Of a stretch of 5,716 nt of DNA, positions 1 through 5,626 are shown piece after piece. The position numbers and the translations under genes are program-made. The DNA comes from Candidatus Omnitrophota bacterium (lineage in GTDB: Bacteria > Omnitrophota > Gorgyraeia > 2-01-FULL-45-10): contig PLLI01000117.1 of assembly GCA_003140915.1 (NCBI GenBank), forward strand, positions 2,091 to 7,806. Reading direction: 5' to 3'. The stretch's first letter is position 1. Every line of letters starts with the position of its first letter. Under the pieces are notes generated by a model. It did no database searches, was not told the origin of the DNA, and was given only the letters and a program-made list of their open reading frames with translations.

Positions 1-2
1 AG

Positions 3-596
3 ACATTTGAGTTGAAGGTCGGCCTATTCATAATGATAGGAATAGCTATTCTATTTTTAATAGTTTTTTCGGTCGGCGGAGTGAATTTCTCCAAGACGGG
101 ATACAAGATAAAGGTCATCTTCAGTTTCGCGAACGGCATCGGCGGCACGGCGCCGGTAAGGCTGGCGGGTGTAGGCGTCGGCCAGGTTCAGGGGATAAGG
201 ATCATCCGGGACGATAAAACCAATAAAACCTGCGCCGAACTTACGGTATGGATAAACGATAATACGCGGATAGAGAATGACGCGGTCGTGACCATAAATA
301 CGCTGGGCCTTCTCGGTGAGAAATACCTGGAAATATTTCCCGGGACGCCCGGCAACCCGGCGCTGAAGCCGAACGAAACGATAATCGGCAAGGATCCGGT
401 GCCGATGGAGAAGTTCACGGAAGACCTGGCGAAGCTCACCGACTCGGTGAAGACGATAGTTGACAAGATCAGGAACGGCGAGGGCACTATGGGAAAACTC
501 CTGATGGACCAGGCCGTATATGACAATCTCGAGGCATTTACCGCCGACATCAAGAAGCATCCGTGGAAGCTTTTGGTAAAGCCGAGCGGAGAATAG
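3..596 (+). CDS. MCE/MlaD-family lipid-transport substrate-binding protein, 5' partial
   Basis: This is probably the periplasmic, membrane-anchored lipid-binding subunit of an Mla/Mce-type ABC transporter, which moves phospholipids or other lipids between inner and outer membranes. The visible protein opens with the family signature FELKVGLF, then a hydrophobic anchor (IMIGIAILFLIVFSV). An MCE domain follows, recognisable in GYKIKVIFSFANGIGG, APVRLAGVGVGQV and GLLGEKYLEIFPG. A helical tail contains RNGEGTMGKLL and ends in HPWKLLVKPSGE, a common ending in this family. The frame is open to the window edge. TTG at 12 could be a start, but it encodes the Leu of the conserved ELKVG motif, so the real start is more likely just upstream. 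About 197 residues are visible, close to E. coli MlaD (183 aa). The permease and ATPase partners are not in view and are expected upstream. The family call is firm; the substrate is unknown. Confidence 0.88.
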   Translation, partial: TFELKVGLFIMIGIAILFLIVFSVGGVNFSKTGYKIKVIFSFANGIGGTAPVRLAGVGVGQVQGIRIIRDDKTNKTCAELTVWINDNTRIENDAVVTINTLGLLGEKYLEIFPGTPGNPALKPNETIIGKDPVPMEKFTEDLAKLTDSVKTIVDKIRNGEGTMGKLLMDQAVYDNLEAFTADIKKHPWKLLVKPSGE

Positions 597-599
597 AAG

Positions 600-604
600 T
601 GCAA
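600..604. repeat. Left copy of TGCAA direct repeat (putative target-site duplication)
   Basis: TGCAA directly abuts the left end of the mosaic repeat element and recurs at 693-697 directly abutting its right end. The match does not extend in either direction. A 5-bp match can occur by chance, but its exact placement at both element boundaries favours a target-site duplication. Confidence 0.5.
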
Positions 605-692
605 CTTCTCGACTTCGCGAAATTTTTATTCTTCGAGCGTGCGGCGAAGCCGCCAGTCGAGAAGATAAAAATTTCGCTTCGCTCGAAGAATA
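605..692. repeat. 88-bp mosaic inverted-repeat element, possibly inserted (MITE/REP-like)
   Basis: Three segments in the left half recur as perfect reverse complements in the right half, in the same order rather than mirrored. They are 605-614 with 655-664 (10 bp), 617-629 with 665-677 (13 bp) and 627-639 with 680-692 (13 bp). Between the halves is a small hairpin, GCGGC-GAA-GCCGC at 641-653. The three pairings cross one another, so a simple folded strand can form only one at a time. The direct repeat TGCAA lies exactly outside both ends (600-604 and 693-697), as a target-site duplication would. Removing one TGCAA plus the element leaves a 19-nt gap with the next gene's Shine-Dalgarno intact, matching the tight spacing elsewhere in the cluster. 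The pairings are seen directly; insertion is inferred. No protein is encoded. Confidence 0.75.
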
Positions 693-697
693 TGCAA
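693..697. repeat. Right copy of TGCAA direct repeat (putative target-site duplication)
   Basis: This is the second copy of the TGCAA found at 600-604. Its last two bases form the start of the AAGGAG ribosome binding site of the downstream YacL-like gene. An insertion here would therefore have landed at the edge of that site and regenerated it through the duplication. Confidence 0.5.
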
Positions 698-701
698 GGA
701 G
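696..701 (+). promoter_or_regulatory. Ribosome binding site of the YacL-like gene
   Basis: AAGGAG lies 7 nt before the ATG at 709. It supports that start and shows that the repeat element ends just before the translation signals of the downstream gene. Confidence 0.8.
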
Positions 702-708
702 ATAGACG

Positions 709-1734
709 ATGACTATTATAGCGATAAGGATTTTCTTTATTTTTCTCTCGAGCGTCGCCGGCTATTATATAGGCTCTATACTGGGCGATTTCCGTCCGGA
801 ATGGGCGCTGGGCGGTGCCTTAACGGGTTTCGGGGGGTCTATTTTAATAATATTACTCGAAATGGTAATGAAAAGATTTTCGGTCAGGAACCTGTCGGCC
901 GCCGTTTTCGGGCTCATATTCGGATTTTTCATGGCATGGGTCCTGACAAGCGTAATGAAACTTATTCCCATGAGCATACAGCTATTCTCGTCGCTCCAGA
1001 TAATCCTGATACTCATATTATGCTACCTGGGGATGGTGATAGCGATGAGAGGAAAAGACGAGTTCAATCTCATAATACCTTATGTTAAATTCGTGAGGCA
1101 GGACAAGAAGGACGATATAGTGCTGCTCGATACGAGCGTAATAATAGACGGAAGGATAGCCGATATATTTCATACTCATTTCATCGAAGGAAGGATCGTC
1201 ATACCCAGGTTCGTCCTGAAGGAGCTTCAGCAGATAGCGGATTCGCAGGATTCCTTAAAGCGTAATCGCGGCCGGCGCGGGCTCGACATCCTCAACAAGA
1301 TACAGAAATCGACGGACCTCGATGTCAGGATACAGGAGGAAGATTTCCCCGAGATAAAAGAGGTTGACGCGAAACTCGTGAAGCTTGCCAAGCTGCTGGG
1401 GGGCAAGATATTTACCAACGACTTTAACCTTAACAAGGTGGCGGAGCTTCAGGGCATCACCGTTCTCAACATAAATGAATTGGCCAACGCCCTCCGTCCG
1501 GTCGTCCTGCCGGGCGAGCCGATGGAAGTGCGGATCTCGAAGGAGGGCAAAGAGTACAATCAGGGTATCGCCTATCTCGACGACGGCACAATGGTTGTCG
1601 TCGATAATTCCAAACACATGATAGGCCAGGTAACGAAGGTGATAGTCACAAGCGTTCTTCAGACTTCTGCCGGCAGGATGATATTCGCCAAGCTTGAAGA
1701 CGCGCCGAAGGGCGGGGGCTGGAAGGGCAGATGA
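709..1734 (+). CDS. yacL: YacL-like integral membrane PIN-TRAM domain protein
   Basis: The 341-aa protein has the architecture of Bacillus YacL (about 366 aa). Four hydrophobic segments lie at roughly residues 2-25, 32-54, 62-85 and 92-113. A cytoplasmic PIN domain spans about 136-258, and a C-terminal TRAM domain about 264-328 (from VLPGEPMEV to MIFAKLED). The acidic residues of a PIN nuclease centre are present: D141 in LLDTSVIIDGR, E172 in VLKELQQ, D220 in EVDAKLVKLA and D238 in FTNDFN. An intact catalytic set suggests a metal-dependent RNase, with TRAM as the RNA-binding part, but the cellular substrate of this family is not established. ATG at 709 has a good ribosome binding site. The stop overlaps the start of ispD (ATGA), as expected from the conserved yacL-ispD neighbourhood. 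Family membership is very likely; activity is inferred from motifs. Confidence 0.92.
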   Translation: MTIIAIRIFFIFLSSVAGYYIGSILGDFRPEWALGGALTGFGGSILIILLEMVMKRFSVRNLSAAVFGLIFGFFMAWVLTSVMKLIPMSIQLFSSLQIILILILCYLGMVIAMRGKDEFNLIIPYVKFVRQDKKDDIVLLDTSVIIDGRIADIFHTHFIEGRIVIPRFVLKELQQIADSQDSLKRNRGRRGLDILNKIQKSTDLDVRIQEEDFPEIKEVDAKLVKLAKLLGGKIFTNDFNLNKVAELQGITVLNINELANALRPVVLPGEPMEVRISKEGKEYNQGIAYLDDGTMVVVDNSKHMIGQVTKVIVTSVLQTSAGRMIFAKLEDAPKGGGWKGR

Positions 1735-2405
1735 AGCCGCTCAGGGTGGTTGCGATCGTCCCTGCGGCGGGTTACGGCAAAAGATTGAGGGCCGGAAAGA
1801 AGAAGCCTTTCGTTCTTCTGGGAGGGAAACCGCTCTTAAGTTACGCCTTGAAAACTCTTGAAGCCTCCAAAGAGATAAGCGGCATTATAGTAGCATGCGA
1901 ACGTCCTTGCGTAAAACGGTTAAGGGATATTGCAAAGCGGTTCAGGATACACAAGCTTATAGATGTGGTCGTGGGCGGTCGTACGCGTTTTGAATCCGTC
2001 CGCAACTGCATGAGGAAAATCGGAGCCTCATTCGACATAGTCCTTATCCATGACGCGGCCCGGCCATTCGTCGATAAGAAGACCATCGCTCAGGCGATAA
2101 AGACAGCGGCAAAGTTTGGCGCGTGTATCGTAGCGGTTCCGGAAAGCGATACGGTGAAGTCGGCGGACTCAAGTTGTTTCATCGAAGATACGCTTGACCG
2201 GAACAAAATATTCCGGGCTCAGACTCCCCAGGCGTTCACATACCGGATAATAAAAGAAGCCTATTCTGTGAGTAAGGGAAATAATATTACCGATGACGCG
2301 GGCCTTATAGAAAAAGATCATCGCGTGAAGATAATCGAAGGTTCGTATAAAAACCTGAAGATCACTACCAGGGAAGATCTAAAGATCGCGGAGGCACTAT
2401 TATGA
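1731..2405 (+). CDS. ispD: 2-C-methyl-D-erythritol 4-phosphate cytidylyltransferase
   Basis: IspD joins CTP and 2-C-methyl-D-erythritol 4-phosphate to form CDP-ME in the cytosolic MEP isoprenoid pathway. The 224-aa length is typical. The nucleotide-binding N-terminus reads IVPAAGYGKRL, with R18 matching catalytic Arg20 of the E. coli enzyme. The usual PKQF motif is replaced by KKPF, but K25 stays in the position of E. coli Lys27. Further family motifs are LIHDAARPFV (105-114), VPESDTVK (136-143), FRAQTPQAF (161-169), ITDDAGLIE (186-194) and NLKITTREDL (208-217), in which K210 matches Lys213 of E. coli. The start overlaps the yacL stop as ATGA, with GAAGGG at 1722-1727 as ribosome binding site. 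The next gene, ispF, also overlaps, so the two MEP enzymes are probably translated in a coupled way. Confidence 0.96.
   Translation: MKPLRVVAIVPAAGYGKRLRAGKKKPFVLLGGKPLLSYALKTLEASKEISGIIVACERPCVKRLRDIAKRFRIHKLIDVVVGGRTRFESVRNCMRKIGASFDIVLIHDAARPFVDKKTIAQAIKTAAKFGACIVAVPESDTVKSADSSCFIEDTLDRNKIFRAQTPQAFTYRIIKEAYSVSKGNNITDDAGLIEKDHRVKIIEGSYKNLKITTREDLKIAEALL
2390..2394 (+). promoter_or_regulatory. Ribosome binding site of ispF
   Basis: GGAGG inside the end of ispD lies 7 nt before the ATG at 2402. It fixes the ispF start at the ATGA overlap and gives it its own strong initiation signal. Confidence 0.75.
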
Positions 2406-2887
2406 GGATAGGTTTCGGATATGACATACATCGTTTAGCGGAAGAAAGGAAGCTCTTCATGGGCGGTGTCGATATACCTTATGTCAAAGGGCTGCTTGGC
2501 TATTCCGACGGTGATGTGCTCCTGCACGCCATAGCGGATGCGATCCTCGGAGCCATGTCGCTCGGCGACATAGGCCAGCACTTTCCGAATACCGACCCGC
2601 AGTATAAAGACATCCCCAGTAAAGAGCTGATAAAGAAAGTCATTGCTATCATGCGCGAAAAGAAATTTGTTTTAAAGAATGTCGATACGACCATCCTGGC
2701 CGAAGAGCCGAAATTATACCCGTTCAAGGATAAGATATTGAACGAGTTGGTATCGATATTGGAAATAGGGCACGACAGCATAAATGTCAAAGCCACGACC
2801 AATGAAGGAGTGGGGTCGATCGGGCGGGGCGATGCCATAGCCGCGTACGCGGTCGTCTTATTGGAAGAACGGGGTGATGCAAGATGA
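2402..2887 (+). CDS. ispF: 2-C-methyl-D-erythritol 2,4-cyclodiphosphate synthase
   Basis: IspF converts CDP-ME 2-phosphate to the cyclic diphosphate MEcPP with release of CMP, the step after IspD and IspE in the MEP pathway. The 161-aa protein matches the usual length. The zinc ligands D8 and H10 (GYDIHRL) and H42 ([13 protein letters not shown]) align by number with the E. coli enzyme. [13 protein letters not shown] (53-65) and [19 protein letters not shown] (131-149) carry the other family motifs, including E135. The segment GYSDGDV has Tyr where many homologues have His (GHSDADV). The enzyme family is a homotrimer. No ispDF fusion is present; the two are separate genes joined by an ATGA overlap. 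IspE, which acts between them, is not in the window. Confidence 0.97.
   Translation: MRIGFGYDIHRLAEERKLFMGGVDIPYVKGLLGYSDGDVLLHAIADAILGAMSLGDIGQHFPNTDPQYKDIPSKELIKKVIAIMREKKFVLKNVDTTILAEEPKLYPFKDKILNELVSILEIGHDSINVKATTNEGVGSIGRGDAIAAYAVVLLEERGDAR
2873..2878 (+). promoter_or_regulatory. Ribosome binding site of cysE
   Basis: GGTGAT inside the end of ispF matches the distal part of the anti-Shine-Dalgarno complement (GGAGGTGAT) and sits 5 nt before the ATG at 2884. It supports the long start of cysE, and therefore the reality of its hydrophobic N-terminus. Confidence 0.6.
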
Positions 2888-3561
2888 CGATATGCATGTC
2901 TACGTTATTGTTCCTCATCGCATTCTATATATTGTTCTGGGTTATTGTCGCCATTCTCTTCCAAAAAGAGATAAAGAGCGTATTCGAACGGGATCCCGCC
3001 GCGACTAATTACCTGGAGGTGCTTCTCACTTATTCGGGACTGCACGCCATGATCTTTTACAGGACCGCGCATATCTTATTAAAGATGAGAATATCTTTCT
3101 TCCCCCGCTGGTTGTCTCAAACAGGCCGTTTCTTTACAGGCATAGAGATACATCCAGGCGCCGAGATAGGCAACGGATTTTTCATAGATCACGGTATGGG
3201 GGTCGTGATCGGCGAAACGACGATAATAGGCGACAACGTTCTACTCTATCAGGGTGTGACTTTGGGCGGCACCGGAAAAGAGCGCGGCAAGCGCCACCCC
3301 ACGATCGGGAATAATGTCGTTGTGGGAGCCGGGGCCAAGGTGCTGGGTGACATAACCGTGGGAGATAATTCCTATATCGGTTCGAATGCGGTTGTGATAA
3401 AAGACGTTCCGCCCAATTCAACGGTAGTAGGTGTGCCGGGAAGGATCACAAAACAGGAAGGCAAAAAGATAGACCTTTCTTTAGACCATATCCACGTCCT
3501 CGATCCTATTCTCCAGGAGATAGATGAATTAAAGGAGAGACTTAAAAGACTGGAGAAATAG
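2884..3561 (+). CDS. cysE: Serine O-acetyltransferase with N-terminal hydrophobic helix
   Basis: CysE transfers acetyl from acetyl-CoA to L-serine, giving O-acetylserine, the first committed step of cysteine synthesis. After a hydrophobic stretch at residues 8-26, the protein follows the family in order: [20 protein letters not shown] (29-48), [12 protein letters not shown] (52-63), then a left-handed beta-helix of hexapeptide repeats. The catalytic segment [13 protein letters not shown] (100-112) has D102 and H103. E88 in GIEIHPGAE takes the place of E. coli Asp143, as in Bacillus-type enzymes. [12 protein letters not shown] (128-139) is the substrate and CoA loop, and GVPGRI (183-188) ends the fold. 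The tail (about 207-225) is a short charged, probably coiled helix. The start overlaps ispF as ATGA. The leading membrane-like helix is unusual for a normally soluble enzyme. The product call is secure; the membrane location is inferred. Confidence 0.95.
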   Translation: MTICMSTLLFLIAFYILFWVIVAILFQKEIKSVFERDPAATNYLEVLLTYSGLHAMIFYRTAHILLKMRISFFPRWLSQTGRFFTGIEIHPGAEIGNGFFIDHGMGVVIGETTIIGDNVLLYQGVTLGGTGKERGKRHPTIGNNVVVGAGAKVLGDITVGDNSYIGSNAVVIKDVPPNSTVVGVPGRITKQEGKKIDLSLDHIHVLDPILQEIDELKERLKRLEK

Positions 3562-3575
3562 TCGTAAGTTGTAAA

Positions 3576-4991
3576 ATGAAAATATATAACTCTCTTACCC
3601 GGAAGAAAGAAGAATTTCTGCCCATCCATGAAGGCAGGGTCGGCATGTATGTCTGCGGGCCCACCGTCTATGATGAGCCTCATATAGGCCATGCGAGGAG
3701 CGCATATATATTCGATTGCATAAGGCGGTATCTCGAATATAAAGGTTATAAGGTGAAGTTTGTCAGGAACGTCACCGATGTGGACGACAAGATCATTGAG
3801 AAAGCGAAGAAAGTCACAAGTCAAAAGTCACAAGTCACAGGTTTGGTAGAAGCGGCGAAGAATATATCGAAAAAATATCTAGATTCGTATCACGATGATA
3901 TGGACCTACTGGGAATAAGAAAACCGGATGCGGAGCCGAAGGCAACCGAATATATCCCGAAGATGATAAAATTCATCGAACTGCTCATCGAAAGGGGCGC
4001 GGCTTACGCGGCAGACGGCGACGTATATTTTGACATAAAGAAAGCGAAAGATTACGGCAAGCTCTCGAACCAGAACCTCGAGAAGATGGAGGTCGGCGCG
4101 AGGATAGCTCCCGGCGAGCGGAAGAAGGATCCGATAGATTTTGCCTTATGGAAGACTGCTAAAGAAGGCGAGCCGTCATGGCCGAGCCCGTGGGGATCGG
4201 GAAGGCCCGGCTGGCACATAGAATGCTCGGTGATGAGCTCGGATATCCTCGGAGATGAATTCGATATCCACGGCGGCGGCATAGACCTGATATTCCCGCA
4301 CCACGAAAATGAGATAGCGCAGTCCGAAGGGGCGGGCAAGAAATTCGCCAGGTACTGGATCCACAACGGCCTCCTGACCATAAACAGCGAAAAGATGGCC
4401 AAGTCGCTCGGCAATTTCATATCGATAAAAGATTTCATCGCCGCATACAAAGATCCGGACTACCTGAAACTCCTATTTTTAAACACCCACTACAAGCATC
4501 CCGTCGACTACACTAAAGAAAAGATAGAAGAGATGAAGGCGCAGAAAGAAAGGTTTTTAATTTTGATGAACGCCATCGACAGGAAGCTTTCAGCTGCCGG
4601 CGCTCAACCATCAGCCAAAAAGAATGAAAAAATAGAAAAGATCGAAGAAGAGTTTATCCTGGCAATGGACGACGACTTCAACATGCCTCAAGGTTTGGCC
4701 GTCTTATTCGAGTTGGTAAGTATCGCGAATAAAAATATCGGCGATCCAAATTTTTTAAACGCCGCCAAAGAGCTACTGATGGAATTATCGGGTATATTCG
4801 GTTTGGATTTAAAGAAAAAAAATGGCCTTAAAGATCTTCCTACCAGGGTTACGGCATTAATAGATAAAAGAAATAAGGCAAGAAAGAGCGGTGATTTCAA
4901 AGAAGCGGATAGTATAAGAAAAGAATTAGAAGGCGACGGGATAATTCTCGAAGATACAAAAGACGGCACAATATGGCGCAGCAAAATTTAG
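3576..4991 (+). CDS. cysS: Cysteinyl-tRNA synthetase
   Basis: CysRS activates cysteine with ATP and charges tRNA-Cys in the cytosol. The 471-aa protein (E. coli 461) begins with the class I core: CGPTVYDEPHIGHARS, with the HIGH motif at 36-39. The zinc-site residues are C27, C217 (GWHIECSVM), H242 and E246 (FPHHENEIAQSEG). The second class I motif is KMAKS (273-277), a common variant of KMSKS. The C-terminal helical and anticodon-binding part includes DDDFNMPQGLAVLFEL and EADSIRKELEGDGI. Residues 80-88 are encoded by a 7-bp tandem repeat and form an insertion after VTDVDDKIIEKAKK. The gene starts 14 nt after cysE and lacks a close strong Shine-Dalgarno; the nearest GGAG is 20 nt upstream. Its neighbour cysE makes the cysteine precursor, a pairing also seen in Bacillus. 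Confidence 0.97.
   Translation: MKIYNSLTRKKEEFLPIHEGRVGMYVCGPTVYDEPHIGHARSAYIFDCIRRYLEYKGYKVKFVRNVTDVDDKIIEKAKKVTSQKSQVTGLVEAAKNISKKYLDSYHDDMDLLGIRKPDAEPKATEYIPKMIKFIELLIERGAAYAADGDVYFDIKKAKDYGKLSNQNLEKMEVGARIAPGERKKDPIDFALWKTAKEGEPSWPSPWGSGRPGWHIECSVMSSDILGDEFDIHGGGIDLIFPHHENEIAQSEGAGKKFARYWIHNGLLTINSEKMAKSLGNFISIKDFIAAYKDPDYLKLLFLNTHYKHPVDYTKEKIEEMKAQKERFLILMNAIDRKLSAAGAQPSAKKNEKIEKIEEEFILAMDDDFNMPQGLAVLFELVSIANKNIGDPNFLNAAKELLMELSGIFGLDLKKKNGLKDLPTRVTALIDKRNKARKSGDFKEADSIRKELEGDGIILEDTKDGTIWRSKI
3812..3839 (+). repeat. Heptanucleotide tandem repeat (AGTCACA, four units) inside cysS
   Basis: Four consecutive 7-bp units run AGTCACA, AGTCAAA, AGTCACA, AGTCACA; the second differs by one base. 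Since 7 is not a multiple of 3, successive units are read in different frames, giving a Lys/Ser/Gln/Val/Thr-rich stretch (VTSQKSQVT, residues 80-88). It lies where CysRS homologues usually have a shorter loop between the VTDVDDKI segment and the next helix. The total insertion must keep the frame, and the rest of cysS is intact. Confidence 0.85.
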
Positions 4992-5626
4992 AACGAGGCG
5001 TATTCATAACGTTCGAAGGGCCGGAAGGCTGCGGCAAGAGCACTCATGCGCGTCTCCTCTGCGATTTCCTGAAAGCCAGGTCATTCGACTGCGTCCTCAC
5101 ACGCGAACCCGGAGGCACTAAGGCCGGCGAAGAGATACGCCGGATATTGCTCCATTCGGACGGCGTCAGGATATCAGACCTGACAGAACTCTTCCTCTTT
5201 GAGGCGGCGCGCTCGCAAATTGTCAGGGAAGTCATAGGCCCGAGTTTGGCAAAGGGCAAGATAGTGATATGCGACAGGTTCAGCGACGCGACTATGGCCT
5301 ATCAGGGATACGGCGGCGGCATTGATCTTAAATCTATTGATGGGCTCAACGCGGTAGCTACGGGAGGCCTGAAACCGGATATCACTATCCTTCTTGACGT
5401 GGATACGATCACGGGATTGGACCGGGCAAAGGGCAAGGGGACGGACAGGATGGAGAAGAAGGAGATCGCCTACCATAAGCGGGTGAGGGCCGGATACCTG
5501 AAATTGGCCAAGGCTTATCCCGGGCGGATCAAGGTGATAAAGGTCACAGGCAGTATCGGCGATACGCAGGCGCTTGTAAAAAGAGAGGCAGGACGTGTCA
5601 TTCAGCGGCATAAAAGGGCAGGATAG
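4973..5626 (+). CDS. tmk: Thymidylate kinase
   Basis: Tmk phosphorylates dTMP to dTDP with ATP, an essential step in dTTP supply. The 217-aa protein has the P-loop FEGPEGCGKST (14-24), the dTMP-binding segment TREPGGTKAGEEIR (43-56), and LFLFEAARSQIV (73-84). DRFSDATMAYQGYGGGID (101-118) carries the DRF motif. The lid region GLDRAKGKGTDRMEKK (148-163) is basic, like the E. coli type, and is followed by the usual helix RVRAGYLKLA. ATG at 4973 lies inside cysS, a 19-bp overlap. No ATG, GTG or TTG lies close upstream in this frame and the P-loop follows at once, so the start is reasonable. There is no clear Shine-Dalgarno, so initiation probably depends on translation of cysS. It is followed by holB, an association seen in many bacteria. 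Confidence 0.96.
   Translation: MAQQNLERGVFITFEGPEGCGKSTHARLLCDFLKARSFDCVLTREPGGTKAGEEIRRILLHSDGVRISDLTELFLFEAARSQIVREVIGPSLAKGKIVICDRFSDATMAYQGYGGGIDLKSIDGLNAVATGGLKPDITILLDVDTITGLDRAKGKGTDRMEKKEIAYHKRVRAGYLKLAKAYPGRIKVIKVTGSIGDTQALVKREAGRVIQRHKRAG
5584..5588 (+). promoter_or_regulatory. Ribosome binding site of holB
   Basis: AGAGG inside the end of tmk lies 6 nt before GTG at 5595 and supports this non-ATG start. The next in-frame residues (SFSGIKGQDSAI) are typical of a delta-prime N-terminus. Confidence 0.55.

Noticed and set aside
12..14. TTG at 12 as the true start of the MCE protein
   Set aside because: This codon encodes the Leu of the conserved FELKVG opening and the frame stays open to the window edge, so a start just upstream is more likely. 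It cannot be fully excluded.
57..560. Long open frame on the - strand opposite the MCE gene (also 188-604)
   Set aside because: The + strand frame carries clear MCE-family motifs throughout. The antisense translations show no recognisable domain and have no plausible start signal.
641..653. Hairpin GCGGC-GAA-GCCGC as an intrinsic terminator after the MCE gene
   Set aside because: The stem is only 5 bp and no T-run follows it on either strand. It sits at the centre of the repeat element and is better seen as part of it.
801..1088. Alternative + strand frame inside the YacL-like gene
   Set aside because: It lies within the membrane region of a well-supported gene and has no domain character, so it is a frame shadow.
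3372..3824. 150-codon - strand frame spanning the cysE/cysS junction
   Set aside because: Both + strand genes are unambiguous here, and the antisense protein resembles nothing recognisable.
3812..3839. CRISPR-like or regulatory iteron array
   Set aside because: The units are 7 bp with no spacers and lie inside an intact cysS frame, so this is a short tandem repeat.
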